From positions 62,001-126,000 of the forward strand of contig NZ_JACZCS010000039.1 in assembly GCF_014904745.1 (NCBI RefSeq): 64,000 bases of DNA. The letters are read 5' to 3'. Below, in pieces: positions 18,061 to 27,875 of the stretch. This DNA comes from Oricola nitratireducens. Lineage in GTDB: Bacteria; Pseudomonadota; Alphaproteobacteria; Rhizobiales; Rhizobiaceae. Within the stretch, counting starts at the first letter, position 1. Each line of letters starts with the position of its first letter. The notes beneath the pieces were generated by a model that searched no databases, had not been told where the DNA came from, and was given only the letters and a program-made list of their open reading frames with translations. The position numbers and the translations under genes were made by a program.

Positions 18061-18127
18061 GGGCGCGTTGCCTATGGTTTGGCTTTCTGCTAGCGCCGCG
18101 GCTTTATCACGGAGATTGTTCGGCGAC

Positions 18128-19033
18128 ATGAATCGGATGGAAGTACCTAACTCTCCCGACCAGCTGACTTGGACTGTCGATGGGCTGACCATCGCCGGAA
18201 TGGCGTGGGGCCCCGGGGACGGACATCCTGTGCTGGCGTTGCATGGATGGCTGGACAATGCCGCGAGCTTCGAGGTGCTGGCGCCAATGCTCAAGGGGTG
18301 CCGCGTGGTAGCGCTCGACCTGACGGGCCATGGGCTGAGCGATCACCGTTCGGATGATGCGACCTATCTGATCTGGGACGACATCCCGCAATTGCTGAAA
18401 GTCATCGACCGTCTCGGCTGGAAAGATTGCACGATCATGGGGCACTCCCGCGGTGCGATGATTGCGACCCTGCTGACGGCCACAATGCCGGAGCACATTC
18501 GTTCGCTGATTACACTGGACGGACTGGTGCCGGACCCGCAGGAAGACGCGGACTTTGTCCACCAATTGCGGGACAGCCTCAGATATACCGCGCGGATCGC
18601 CACGCGATCGCAAAGGCATTTTTCCTCGGTCGAAGACTTCGTCGAGCGCCGGGAACGCTACGGCGTTACCCGCAAGATCGCGGAGAGGTTCGCCGCGCGC
18701 GCATTGGAAAAGACCGAAGACGGTTTTTTGCTGCGCGGCGATCAACGTCTCTACAGCCCGTCGGCGATCAAGCTGAACAACCGGCAGATCGAAGCGGTCC
18801 TGCGCGCTCTCTCCGTACCTGTCCTGAACGTATGGGCGAGTGACGGGCTGGTGAAGCGCGACTGGGCGGCCGACTCGATGACGATGGCGGAGACCACAAT
18901 CGACGACCTGACGACGGTCACTGTTGACGGGCATCACCATTTCCACATGGAACCGGGCCCGGCAGCGGCAATCGCCAAACACGTGCTCGGGTTTGTCGCC
19001 AAGGTCGTAATAGGGCCGCGAAGCACCGGATAG
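18128..19033 (+). CDS. Alpha/beta hydrolase
   Basis: 301 residues. The fold is complete: [17 protein letters not shown] with the oxyanion HGW, the nucleophile elbow [12 protein letters not shown] (Ser in G-H-S-R-G), [14 protein letters not shown] in the cap region and a catalytic His near the end in [10 protein letters not shown]. The family covers esterases and related hydrolases and resembles the serine-hydrolase-like (SERHL) group; the substrate is unknown. ATG 18128 is taken as the start because residues before it would fall on the operon terminator. It is a single gene between the ectoine operon and thrS. Confidence 0.85.
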   Translation: MNRMEVPNSPDQLTWTVDGLTIAGMAWGPGDGHPVLALHGWLDNAASFEVLAPMLKGCRVVALDLTGHGLSDHRSDDATYLIWDDIPQLLKVIDRLGWKDCTIMGHSRGAMIATLLTATMPEHIRSLITLDGLVPDPQEDADFVHQLRDSLRYTARIATRSQRHFSSVEDFVERRERYGVTRKIAERFAARALEKTEDGFLLRGDQRLYSPSAIKLNNRQIEAVLRALSVPVLNVWASDGLVKRDWAADSMTMAETTIDDLTTVTVDGHHHFHMEPGPAAAIAKHVLGFVAKVVIGPRSTG

Positions 19034-19125
19034 TCCCGGGTTTACTTGCGCGAGGCCATTGCCTACATAGCGCGCATTGTTCACCACCCGCGCTCGTATG
19101 CGGGACTGGAAAAGGAGACCTGACC

Positions 19126-21114
19126 ATGGCTGACGCCGTTTCACTTACATTTCCCGATGGTTCCGTGAAAAAGTTCGATGCCGGCACGACCGGCCGCGAT
19201 GTCGCGGAATCGATTTCCAAATCGCTGGCCAAGAAGGCCGTCGCCATCGCGCTCGACGGCGATCTGCGCGACCTTGCCGACCCGGTGGCCGATGGCGCGA
19301 TCGAAATCGTGACGCGCGACGATCCGCGCGCACTCGAACTGATCCGTCATGATGCGGCCCATGTGATGGCCGAAGCCGTGCAGGAATTGTGGCCGGGCAC
19401 GCAGGTCACGATCGGCCCGGTGATCGAGAACGGTTTCTACTACGATTTCAAGCGGATCGATCCGGACACCCGCGAGGACTGGCCGTTCACGCCGGAAGAC
19501 CTGCCGGTGATCGAAAAGAAGATGCGCGAGATCATCCAGCGCAATTCGCCCTTCACCAAGGAAGTGTGGAGCCGCGACAAGGCGCGCGACGTCTTCGCCG
19601 ACATGGGTGAGGCCTACAAGGTGGAACTGGTCGACGCCATTCCCGACGACCAGGATCTCAAGATCTACAAGCAGGGCGAATGGTTCGATCTGTGCCGCGG
19701 TCCGCACATGGACTCGACCGGGCGGATCGGTTCGGCGTTCAAGCTGATGAAGGTCGCCGGCGCCTATTGGCGCGGCGATTCGACCAAGCCGATGCTGACG
19801 CGAATCTATGGGACCGCCTGGGCCAACCAGAAGGAACTCGACGACTATCTGCACATGCTCGAAGAGGCGGAAAAACGCGACCATCGCCGTCTCGGCCGCG
19901 AGATGGACCTGTTCCATTTCCAGGAAGAGGGGCCGGGCGTCGTCTTCTGGCACGCCAAGGGCTGGCGGATGTTCCAGAACCTGCTCGCCTATATGCGCCG
20001 GCGCATCGAGGATACCTATGACGAGGTGAACGCGCCGCAGGTACTCGACAATTCGCTGTGGCAGATATCGGGCCACTGGGGCTGGTACCGCGAAAACATG
20101 TTCGCGGTCACCTGCGCCGACGAGGAGGCCGAGGACAACCGCGTCTTCGCGCTGAAGCCGATGAACTGCCCCGGCCACGTCCAGATATTCAAGCACGGGC
20201 TGAAATCCTACCGCGAACTGCCGATCCGGATGGCCGAGTTCGGCGCGGTGCATCGTTACGAGCCGTCCGGCGCGCTGCACGGGCTGATGCGGGTGCGCGG
20301 CTTCACGCAGGACGACGCGCATATCTTCTGCACCGAGGACCAGCTGGAAGCGGAAATCCTGAAGATCAACGACCTGATGATGTCGGTCTATCAGGATTTC
20401 GGTTTCGAAGAAGTGGTGGTCAAGCTGGCGACGCGGCCGGAAAAACGTGTCGGATCGGACGAGAGCTGGGATCACGCCGAGGACATCCTGAAGCGCTCGC
20501 TGGCGCGGATGGCGCGCGAGGACAACCGGATCAAGACCGGCATCAACGAGGGCGAGGGCACGTTCTACGGACCGAAGTTCGAATATACGCTGCGGGACGC
20601 CATCGGGCGCGAGTGGCAGTGCGGCACGACCCAGGTCGATTTCAACCTGCCGGAGCGTTTCGGCGCCTTCTACATCGACAAGGACTCCGAAAAGAAGCAG
20701 CCGGTGATGGTGCACCGCGCGATCGTCGGGTCGCTGGAACGCTTCCTCGGCATCCTGATCGAGAGCCATGCCGGCCATTTCCCGCTGTGGTTCGCGCCGG
20801 TGCAGGTGGTTGTCGCGACGATCACGCAGGACGCCGACGATTACGCGACCGACGTGGCCAGGAAGCTGAAGGACGCGGGCCTTCAGGTGCAGACCGATCT
20901 GCGCAACGAGAAGATCAACTACAAGATCCGCGAGCACTCGCTCGCCAAGGTCCCGGTCATTCTCGTTTGCGGCCGTCGCGAGGCGGAGGAGGGCACCGTC
21001 AATGTGCGGCGGCTCGGTTCGCAGAACCAGGTATCGAAGACGGTCGACGAAATCACCGTGGAACTCGTCGACGAGGCGACGCCGCCGGATATCAAGCGCA
21101 AGCGCGGCATGTGA
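19126..21114 (+). CDS. thrS: Threonine--tRNA ligase
   Basis: 662 residues, full length. It charges tRNA-Thr. Domains in order: TGS (1-62), editing domain with the HxxxH motif [10 protein letters not shown], class II catalytic core with the zinc Cys in MNCPGH, the motif 2 region [19 protein letters not shown] and motif 3 [17 protein letters not shown], and the anticodon-binding domain from about residue 560. ATG 19126 has AAAAGGAGA upstream. A hairpin terminator follows. Confidence 0.98.
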   Translation: MADAVSLTFPDGSVKKFDAGTTGRDVAESISKSLAKKAVAIALDGDLRDLADPVADGAIEIVTRDDPRALELIRHDAAHVMAEAVQELWPGTQVTIGPVIENGFYYDFKRIDPDTREDWPFTPEDLPVIEKKMREIIQRNSPFTKEVWSRDKARDVFADMGEAYKVELVDAIPDDQDLKIYKQGEWFDLCRGPHMDSTGRIGSAFKLMKVAGAYWRGDSTKPMLTRIYGTAWANQKELDDYLHMLEEAEKRDHRRLGREMDLFHFQEEGPGVVFWHAKGWRMFQNLLAYMRRRIEDTYDEVNAPQVLDNSLWQISGHWGWYRENMFAVTCADEEAEDNRVFALKPMNCPGHVQIFKHGLKSYRELPIRMAEFGAVHRYEPSGALHGLMRVRGFTQDDAHIFCTEDQLEAEILKINDLMMSVYQDFGFEEVVVKLATRPEKRVGSDESWDHAEDILKRSLARMAREDNRIKTGINEGEGTFYGPKFEYTLRDAIGREWQCGTTQVDFNLPERFGAFYIDKDSEKKQPVMVHRAIVGSLERFLGILIESHAGHFPLWFAPVQVVVATITQDADDYATDVARKLKDAGLQVQTDLRNEKINYKIREHSLAKVPVILVCGRREAEEGTVNVRRLGSQNQVSKTVDEITVELVDEATPPDIKRKRGM

Positions 21115-21137
21115 CACCTGCATGACGAAACGCGAGG

Positions 21138-21165
21138 AACCGGCGGGGAAAACCGCCGGTTTCTT
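21138..21165 (+). terminator. Intrinsic terminator after thrS
   Basis: Stem AACCGGCGG (21138-21146) and CCGCCGGTT (21153-21161) around GGAAAA, followed by TCTTG. It lies 24 bases after the thrS stop. Confidence 0.75.
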
Positions 21166-21228
21166 GCTTGCAACTCGACTTCGATGCATCACCTTTGTAC
21201 AGATAATGCGGGTGGAGATTAGGCGCGG

Positions 21229-22104
21229 ATGACGAGAGCCGTCCGATTTGCAGAACTGTCCTATGCACGGCCGGATGATCCGCCTTTCAGGCGCTGGATC
21301 ATCCGAACGATCGAGAACTGGTCCGGTCGCGAGCGGCTTGCCGATCTCTACGAGTACTGGCGAAACGAGATTTTCGGCAAGAGCGACAGCGTCTTCACCG
21401 AGATGCTGAGCCTGATCGAGGTGAAGCTCCGGGCCGACGGCCAGTGGCCACCGGCGAAAATTCCCGATACGCCGATCGTGATGGTTGCCAATCATCCGTA
21501 TGGCATCGGCGACGGGATCGCATTTTTGTCGCTGGCCGAGCATCTCGGCCGGCCGTTTCGCGTCATCATCAACAACGACCTGCTTAAAGTGCCGGAAATC
21601 CGGCCCTATTCGTTGCCGATCTCGTTCGAGGAGACGAAGGAAGCCGTGGCGCTCAACCTGCAGACACGCAGGGAAGCGGTGCGGCTTTTAAAGGAAGGCG
21701 TTACGATCGTGATCTTTCCGGCCGGTGGCGTCGCCACAGCACACAAGGGGCTCGGACGCGCCGAGGACCTGCCGTGGAAGATGTTTACCGGGCGGCTGAT
21801 CCAGGCGGCGCATGCCTCGGTGATCCCGGTCTATTTCGAAGGCCAGAACGGCCGCCTGTTTCATCTCGTCAGCCAGTTCTCGCTGACGCTGCGCACCTCG
21901 TTGTTGATCCGCGAGTTCCAGCGCCTCTACGGCAAGCAGATCAAGGCCTGGATCGGCAATATCATGCCATGGGACGAACTGGCCGGGATCGATGACCGCA
22001 AGGTGTTGCTGGACCGCATCCACGAGGCGGTCTTCTCGCTCGATCCCAATCCGCGCCGCCGCCGCGCCGGCGGTCCGCCGGCATTGCCGAGCGCTATTGA
22101 GTGA
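21229..22104 (+). CDS. Lysophospholipid acyltransferase family protein (PlsC-like)
   Basis: 291 residues. The acyltransferase signature is NHPYGIGDGIAFLSLAEHLG, a form of the H-x(n)-D motif seen in the branch of 1-acylglycerol-3-phosphate acyltransferases with NHPxGxxDG. A second block EGVTIVIFPAGGVATA corresponds to the E-G-T-R/F-P-x-G motif. The protein probably acylates a lysolipid at the membrane. Whether it is the main plsC or a specialised enzyme (for example for ornithine lipids or lysophospholipid recycling) cannot be decided. It overlaps the convergent secreted-protein gene by 11 bases. Confidence 0.8.
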   Translation: MTRAVRFAELSYARPDDPPFRRWIIRTIENWSGRERLADLYEYWRNEIFGKSDSVFTEMLSLIEVKLRADGQWPPAKIPDTPIVMVANHPYGIGDGIAFLSLAEHLGRPFRVIINNDLLKVPEIRPYSLPISFEETKEAVALNLQTRREAVRLLKEGVTIVIFPAGGVATAHKGLGRAEDLPWKMFTGRLIQAAHASVIPVYFEGQNGRLFHLVSQFSLTLRTSLLIREFQRLYGKQIKAWIGNIMPWDELAGIDDRKVLLDRIHEAVFSLDPNPRRRRAGGPPALPSAIE

Positions 22105-23053
22105 TCTGCTCGGCGGTCTCGGTATCGACCTTGACCACGATATCGCGGCCCGGCCGGATCTTGATGTCGCGCTGATAGACGTGGTTCTTGTTCTTGGCGA
22201 TGACGGTGTAGTCGCCGGCGGCGAGGATCATGGTCGGAAAGGCGCCGACATTTTCGGCGATCACGTCCCCCGATGCGCCGAGGATCGACCATGCGGTATC
22301 GGCAAGCGGAAAGCCGCCTTCGCCGCGCACGAGGTTCAGCGTGACCTGGGCGGCACGGTGTTCGACCTTCGCCGTCGTCGTCTTGCCTGCCTCCACGCGG
22401 ATATCGGCGCGGATCGTGGCGTTCACGTCGCCGTAGTTGGAAACGACGTGATAGGTGCCGGCATTGAGGCGAACGGTGCGTCCCGGGCGGACATTGGGCA
22501 GGATCAGCTGGCGTTCGCCGTTCTCGTTTTCCTTGGAGTCGTAGATGTTGAAGGTCAGCTTGTCCTTGCGCATCGGAATGTTGTCGGGAAGAACGCCTTC
22601 GAGGCGAAGTCCGCCGGCATTCAGCACCATGGTCTCATGGCGCGGTTCGGCGCCAATCGTGACGCGGGTGGTGGCTCCGGCACGGCCGAAGGCCGCGTGG
22701 ACAAGATAGCTGCCGGGGCTGAGTTGCAGGCGGGTCGACCCGCCCTTGGCCGTCGCAAGGAGGGGCAGCTTGCCGTCGGCGTCGGGACTCGAGCCGAATA
22801 TGCGCCAGATCAGCCCTTTGCGGATGACGCCCGTATCGTCGGCGAGTTGTGCGTCGAGGAACAGTTCGGTGGCGGTGCCTTGCGCCAGCGCGCCGGGCGA
22901 CACGGTCGCGGGCGCATAGTTGACGATTCCGGGGAGGTCGAGTTTGCCGATGAAGGGTGCGTCCTGGTCCTGCGCCCGACCCGGCAGCGTCAGCGCAAGA
23001 AAAGCGCCCAACACCATGAGAACGCGTCTTGATTTCGGCAGGCTAGATCGCAT
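22094..23053 (-). CDS. Secreted protein with three beta-rich repeats
   Basis: 319 residues. Residues 1-27 are a signal peptide (basic start, VLMVLGAFLALTL, cleavage near GRAQDQ), so it should be periplasmic. Three similar segments follow, each ending in the pattern L-x-P/A-G-x-Y-x-V then an R/K-rich strand: LSPGSYLVHAAFG, LNAGTYHVVSNYGD and LAAGDYTVIAKNKN. The middle units also share strands such as WRIFG, FNIYDS and WSILGAS. The repeats recall PEGA or carboxypeptidase-regulatory-like beta sandwiches. I do not know its function; a structural or binding role in the envelope is likely. Confidence 0.72.
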   Translation of the reverse strand: MRSSLPKSRRVLMVLGAFLALTLPGRAQDQDAPFIGKLDLPGIVNYAPATVSPGALAQGTATELFLDAQLADDTGVIRKGLIWRIFGSSPDADGKLPLLATAKGGSTRLQLSPGSYLVHAAFGRAGATTRVTIGAEPRHETMVLNAGGLRLEGVLPDNIPMRKDKLTFNIYDSKENENGERQLILPNVRPGRTVRLNAGTYHVVSNYGDVNATIRADIRVEAGKTTTAKVEHRAAQVTLNLVRGEGGFPLADTAWSILGASGDVIAENVGAFPTMILAAGDYTVIAKNKNHVYQRDIKIRPGRDIVVKVDTETAEQITQ

Positions 23054-23166
23054 GTATCGAATTCCGTCCCTTGCCGCTTCGATGATTCCCTTGGCGCTGG
23101 CAATTTAAAGACCGTTACGCCATATCGAACCAGACCCATAAGCCAAATTCGAGCATTTTCGTGACT

Positions 23167-23751
23167 ATGACCATTTCCCTTGCCGATTACCTGAAATCCC
23201 GCCGTTCCGTTCCGTTGACGATGATTACCGGTCCCGGGCCCGACGAAAGCCAGTTGCGCGAGATGCTCTCGATTGCGGCGCGCAGTCCTGACCACGGGCG
23301 GCTGGAGCCCTGGCGCTTCATCATCTACCGTGAGGCCGCCGGCCGGGAGATCGGCGAAAAGCTTGCCGTCCGGGCGCAGGAACGCAATGGCCCGATGCCG
23401 GAAGACCAGATCGAACGCGAACGCAATCGCCTGTGCCGCGCCCCGGTGGCGGTCGGCGTGGTGTCGTCCGCCAAGGAAAGCGACAAGATCCCGGACTGGG
23501 AGCAGTTCCTTTCCGCCGGCGCCGTCGCGATGAACCTGCTGCATGCCGCAGCCGCCTCCGGCTTCGCGGCGAACTGGGTCACCGGGTGGTACAGCGACGA
23601 CGAGAAGGGCCGGGCGATCCTCGGTCTCGCGCCGCATGAACGCATGGCGGGCATTGTCCATATCGGCTCGTGCGACCGCGAAATCGCGGACCGCCCGCGC
23701 CCGGACATCGATACACTCATCTCGGACTATGCCGGCGAATACGGGGGTTAG
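23167..23751 (+). CDS. Nitroreductase family protein
   Basis: 194 residues from ATG 23167; a GTG six bases upstream is also possible. FMN-binding nitroreductase features: YLKSRRSVP at the start, SIAARSPDHGRLEPWRFIIY, and the C-terminal GIVHIGSCDREIADRPRP. This is the YdjA-like branch of small nitroreductases, using NAD(P)H to reduce nitro- or quinone-like compounds; the natural substrate is unknown. The next gene begins 3 bases after its stop, so the two are probably translated together. Confidence 0.88.
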   Translation: MTISLADYLKSRRSVPLTMITGPGPDESQLREMLSIAARSPDHGRLEPWRFIIYREAAGREIGEKLAVRAQERNGPMPEDQIERERNRLCRAPVAVGVVSSAKESDKIPDWEQFLSAGAVAMNLLHAAAASGFAANWVTGWYSDDEKGRAILGLAPHERMAGIVHIGSCDREIADRPRPDIDTLISDYAGEYGG

Positions 23752-23754
23752 CGG

Positions 23755-24357
23755 GTGTTTTTCGAACCTTCGAAAGGTCATGGTCTGCCGCGCAACCCGT
23801 TCAAGGCGATCGTTGCGCCGCGCCCGATCGGCTGGATCTCGACACGGGCGGGCGACGGCACGCCCAACCTTGCGCCCTATTCCTTCTTCAACGCTGTTTG
23901 CGACACGCCGCCGATCGTGATGTTTTCCTCAAGCGGCCGGAAGGACAGCGTTTCGATCATCGAGGAAACGGGCGAATTCGTCTGCAATTTTGTCGGGGAA
24001 AAACAGTTCAAGGCGATGAGCCAGACGTCATTTGCCTATGAGCGCGGTATCTCGGAGTTCGCCGAGGCGGGGCTCGCGGAAGCCGAATGCCGGCTGGTGA
24101 AGGCACCGCGCGTGGCGGGCGCGCCGGCGGCGCTCGAATGCGCTGTCACCGAGATATCCCGTCTCAAGGACAGAAACGGCGACGTCACAGGCAACTGGGC
24201 CGTGTTCGGCGAGGTAATCGGCGTGCATATCGACGACTCGATGCTGACGGACGGATTCTTCGATCTCGCCAAGGCGAAGCCGGTGACGCGGCTCGGCTAT
24301 CTCGATTACGGGATGGCGCCCGAAATCGTGACGCTGCCGCGGCCGACAACCGGTTAA
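23755..24357 (+). CDS. Flavin reductase-like FMN-binding protein
   Basis: 200 residues, GTG start 3 bases after the nitroreductase stop. It matches the flavin-reductase split-barrel: NPFKAIVAPRPIGWISTRAGDG, NLAPYSFFNAVCDTPPIVMFSS, KDSVSIIEETGEFVCNFVG and the C-terminal GEVIGVHIDD. Members bind FMN and either reduce it or use it for small-molecule oxidoreduction. Pairing with a nitroreductase suggests a shared flavin role, but no specific pathway is shown. Confidence 0.87.
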   Translation: MFFEPSKGHGLPRNPFKAIVAPRPIGWISTRAGDGTPNLAPYSFFNAVCDTPPIVMFSSSGRKDSVSIIEETGEFVCNFVGEKQFKAMSQTSFAYERGISEFAEAGLAEAECRLVKAPRVAGAPAALECAVTEISRLKDRNGDVTGNWAVFGEVIGVHIDDSMLTDGFFDLAKAKPVTRLGYLDYGMAPEIVTLPRPTTG

Positions 24358-24443
24358 TGTTGCCTTGGCAAACATGGTGAACGAAAAGTAAACCATTTGC
24401 GCCTAGCGTGAGTCCCCGAAGACAGGGTCAGGGGAATCGCTCG

Positions 24444-25583
24444 ATGATCATCCAGCATTTTTTGAAATGGAGCCAGGCGGCGGACGTGTCCAAACGCGCC
24501 GCGGCGGCTTCCGCGCTCGGTCGCGCCTATCTGCAATCTGATATGGATTTCGAGGAACGCTGCGCGGCAGATGCGGCCATGACGCTGCTGCTCGACGATC
24601 CGTCGCCGAAGGTCAGGCTGGCGCTTGCCGAGGCCGTCGCCTACAGCCGCGCGGCACCGCCGCAGATCGTCACCGCGCTCGCTGGCGATCAATACGACAT
24701 CGCAAGCCTTGTCATCGCGCGTTCGCCGGTGTTGCGCGACGGAGACCTGATCTCGCGCGTCACGGTCGCCGAACCGCGCATCCAGGTTCTGATCGCCGAC
24801 CGGCCGGAAGTCTCCAGCAGCCTGGCGCTAGCGATCGCCGAATACGGTCATTGCAATGCGGTCGTGACGCTTCTTGCCAACCACAACGCGCAGGTCTGTA
24901 GCCGTTGTCGCGACATCATCATCGAACGGCATCTCGACGAGGCGGCCGTTCGCGGCGCTCTGCTCGCCGATCCCGATCTGACGCCCGTCCACCGGCTGAA
25001 GGTCTTACAGGCGTCAAGGGACGCGATCGCCAAGGCGCCGTTCATTGCGCGTATTCTCGGCGATACCGGCGCGAAACGGGTCAGCGGCGAGGCGGCGGCA
25101 AACGCGCTGGTGCTTCTCGCTTCGGGCCGGATGGACGATGGCATCGGCGACCTGATCGCCGAATTGCGCGCGACGGGCGCGCTGACGACGAAACTGCTTA
25201 TCCGCGCGGTCTGCGCGGGCAAGATCGATTTCGTCGCGCGGGTGCTCGCCGATCTTTCCGGTCAGGCTTATGAGCGCGTCACTTCCATTCTCGTCGGCGA
25301 GCGCGACAACCAGCTGCGCGCCTTGCTCGACGCCTCGGGGCTGGCACGCACGGTGCATTCGCTGTTCCTGTCGGCGATCCGCATCTGGCGCGACGTCGCC
25401 AACGGACGCATGACGATCGGCGCGCAGGAAGTCACGCGTCTGGTGATGGAGGAGTTCGAGTCCGGCCTCGCGGATCGCAAGAACCATGCAAACGACGATA
25501 TCGTCGCGCTGCTACGCTCGATCTATCTCGAGATGATCCGCCAGAACGCCCGGCGCCACGCGATGGATCTGGCCGCGGCCTGA
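24444..25583 (+). CDS. DUF2336 protein (HEAT-like helical repeats)
   Basis: 379 residues from ATG 24444, which follows AGGGGA. The first 150 residues are HEAT-like helical repeats (for example LLDDPSPKVRLALAEAVAYS, IVTALAGDQYDIASLVIARSP, VLIADRPEVSSSLALAIAEYG), then the longer helical DUF2336 region with ILVGERDNQLRALLDASGL. No membrane segment. The family is frequent in alphaproteobacteria and its function is not established; protein-protein interaction is the likely role. It converges with parE, 6 bases apart. Confidence 0.8.
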   Translation: MIIQHFLKWSQAADVSKRAAAASALGRAYLQSDMDFEERCAADAAMTLLLDDPSPKVRLALAEAVAYSRAAPPQIVTALAGDQYDIASLVIARSPVLRDGDLISRVTVAEPRIQVLIADRPEVSSSLALAIAEYGHCNAVVTLLANHNAQVCSRCRDIIIERHLDEAAVRGALLADPDLTPVHRLKVLQASRDAIAKAPFIARILGDTGAKRVSGEAAANALVLLASGRMDDGIGDLIAELRATGALTTKLLIRAVCAGKIDFVARVLADLSGQAYERVTSILVGERDNQLRALLDASGLARTVHSLFLSAIRIWRDVANGRMTIGAQEVTRLVMEEFESGLADRKNHANDDIVALLRSIYLEMIRQNARRHAMDLAAA

Positions 25584-25589
25584 AACGCG

Positions 25590-27644
25590 TCAGATATCGA
25601 GATCGTGTGCGAAGGCGGCGTTTTCCTGGATGAAGCGGAAGCGCGACTCCGCCTTGGTACCCATGAGGTCTTCGACCGTCGCCCTGGTGGCTTCCACCTG
25701 ATCATCGAGGGTTTCCACCCGCAATAGCGCACGCACGCTCGGGTCCATGGTCGTTTCCTTCAACTGGTGCGCCGACATTTCGCCGAGACCCTTGAAGCGG
25801 CTGATCTCGATCTTGCCACGTCCGGTGAATTCGGTTTCCAGCAATTCGTTCTTGTGGGCGTCGTCGCGCGCATAGAGTGACTTGGCGCCCTGCGTGATCT
25901 TGAACAGCGGCGGAACCGCCAGGAACAGATGCTCGTTGCGGATCAACTCGGGCATCTCCTGATAGAAGAACGTGATCAGCAGCGACGCGATGTGGGCGCC
26001 ATCGACGTCGGCGTCGGTCATGATGATGACGCGCTCGTAGCGCAGATCGGAATCCCGGTACTTGCCGCGCGTGCCGCAGCCAAGCGCCTGGATCAGGTCG
26101 GCGATCTGCTGGTTGGCCATCAGCTTGTCGCGTCCGGCGCTGGCGACGTTCAGGATCTTGCCGCGCAGCGGCAGGATCGCCTGGGTCTTGCGGTCGCGCG
26201 CCTGTTTCGCCGAGCCACCGGCCGAGTCGCCCTCAACGATGAAGAGCTCGGCGCCGGCGGCCGAATTCTGGCTGCAATCGGCGAGCTTGCCGGGCAGGCG
26301 GAGCTTGCGCACCGCGGTCTTGCGGTTAACCTCTTTTTCCTGACGGCGTTTCAGCCGTTCGTCGGCCCGGTCGACCACCCAGTCGAGGAGAGCGTTGGCT
26401 TCCTGCGGCGAGGCTGTGAGCCAGTGATCGAAAGCGTCGCGCAAGGCCTGCTCGACGATGCGCTGGGCCTCAGTGGTCGCCAGCCTGTCCTTGGTCTGGC
26501 CGACGAATTCGGGTTCGCGCACGAAGACCGAAAGCATCGCGGCCGCCGAGATCATCACGTCGTCGGTGGTGATCACCGCGCCGCGCTTGTTGCCGACCAG
26601 TTCGGCATAGGCTTTCAGGCCCCGCGTCAGTACGGTTCGGAGACCGGCCTCGTGTGTGCCGCCCTCGGCGGTTGGAATCGTGTTGCAATAGCTGTTGATG
26701 AAGCCGTCGCCGCCGTGCCAGGTGATCGCCCATTCGACGGAGCCGTGGCCGCCGGGGCGATCGCTCTTGCCGGCGAAGATGTTGGCCGTCACGCGTTGCT
26801 CGCCGCCGAGGCTCGCCTCGAGATAGTCCTTCAGGCCGCCGGGGAAATGGAAGACCGCCTTGGGCGGCGTCTGGTCCTTCTCGCCGAGCATTTCGGGCGC
26901 GCAGGACCAGCGGATTTCGACGCCGCCGAAGAGATAGGCCTTCGAACGGGCCATCTTGTAGAGCCGCGCCGGTTCGAACTTGGCGGATTTGCCGAAAATC
27001 TCGGGGTCGGGATGAAAGCGCACCTTCGTGCCGCGGCGGTTCGAGATGTCGCCGAGTTCCTCCAAGCCGGAGACCGGATGGCCGCGCGAGAAGCGCTGGC
27101 GGTAGAGTTTGCGGTTGCGCGCCACCTCGACTTCGAGGTCGTCCGACAGCGCGTTGACGACCGAGACGCCGACGCCATGCAGGCCGCCGGAAGTCTCGTA
27201 GACCTTGGAATCGAATTTGCCGCCGGCATGCAGCGTCGTCATGATGACTTCGAGCGCCGACTTGTCCTTGTGCTTTGGGTGCGGGTCCACGGGGATGCCA
27301 CGGCCGTTGTCGTAGACTGAGACGTAGCCCTCGGCGTCCAGCGAGACCTCGATGAACGTCGCGTGACCCGCGACGGCCTCGTCCATGGAATTGTCGATCA
27401 CCTCGGCGAAGAGGTGATGCAGCGCCTTGTCGTCGGTGCCGCCGATATACATGCCCGGCCTGCGGCGCACCGGCTCCAGGCCTTCGAGGATCTCGATGGC
27501 GGAAGCATCGTATTCGTCGGATTTTTCCACAGCGGGTTTCGCCTTTGCCCGGGGCGCTCGTTCGCGGACCGGCGCATCGGCGCGGGGCGCTTTGGGCGTG
27601 TCCTGAAAACCGCCGAAAAGATCGCTGTTGTCGTCCATTGCCAT
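25590..27644 (-). CDS. parE: DNA topoisomerase IV subunit B
   Basis: 684 residues. Type IIA topoisomerase ATPase subunit that, with ParC, unlinks sister chromosomes. GHKL features: EVIDNSMDEAVAGHA, DNGRGIPVDPHPK and GLHGVGVSVVNALS. The TOPRIM domain has EGDSAGGSAKQARDR, and DADVDGAHIASLLITFF carries the metal-binding D-x-D. The short C-terminus and the KAYLFGGVEIRW segment fit ParE rather than GyrB. Residues 1-50 are a basic, poorly conserved extension. ATG 27644 and 27638 are both possible. Confidence 0.95.
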   Translation of the reverse strand: MAMDDNSDLFGGFQDTPKAPRADAPVRERAPRAKAKPAVEKSDEYDASAIEILEGLEPVRRRPGMYIGGTDDKALHHLFAEVIDNSMDEAVAGHATFIEVSLDAEGYVSVYDNGRGIPVDPHPKHKDKSALEVIMTTLHAGGKFDSKVYETSGGLHGVGVSVVNALSDDLEVEVARNRKLYRQRFSRGHPVSGLEELGDISNRRGTKVRFHPDPEIFGKSAKFEPARLYKMARSKAYLFGGVEIRWSCAPEMLGEKDQTPPKAVFHFPGGLKDYLEASLGGEQRVTANIFAGKSDRPGGHGSVEWAITWHGGDGFINSYCNTIPTAEGGTHEAGLRTVLTRGLKAYAELVGNKRGAVITTDDVMISAAAMLSVFVREPEFVGQTKDRLATTEAQRIVEQALRDAFDHWLTASPQEANALLDWVVDRADERLKRRQEKEVNRKTAVRKLRLPGKLADCSQNSAAGAELFIVEGDSAGGSAKQARDRKTQAILPLRGKILNVASAGRDKLMANQQIADLIQALGCGTRGKYRDSDLRYERVIIMTDADVDGAHIASLLITFFYQEMPELIRNEHLFLAVPPLFKITQGAKSLYARDDAHKNELLETEFTGRGKIEISRFKGLGEMSAHQLKETTMDPSVRALLRVETLDDQVEATRATVEDLMGTKAESRFRFIQENAAFAHDLDI

Positions 27645-27677
27645 TTCAGTCGAAGCGTTTCTCTAGCCGAATCAAAT

Positions 27678-27689
27678 TGCAATATTGCA
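27678..27689. promoter_or_regulatory. 12-bp perfect palindrome upstream of parE
   Basis: TGCAATATTGCA lies 33 bases before the parE start in the parE/cpaB divergent region. It could be an operator or chance; nothing else supports a role. Confidence 0.25.
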
Positions 27690-27875
27690 TGCGGTTCGCC
27701 CGAACGCGAACAGGCATCCCCTGTCATGCAAGGCTTTTACGGCGATTTAACCACAGTCACCAACAATGATAATTTGAAATTTCCTGTTACACGAATATTC
27801 ATCGTTCCACGTCATCGTGACCCAATAAGTCCGGGGGAAACGGGCATCCGCATCGCGGATTGAGGTTGGGTCGAC

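Noticed and set aside
19141-21543. 800-codon antisense frame over thrS
   Set aside because: Typical high-GC shadow; thrS on the plus strand has all family motifs.
27678-27689. 12-bp palindrome as a proven parE operator
   Set aside because: Listed only as a weak feature; a single short AT-rich palindrome is not evidence of regulation.
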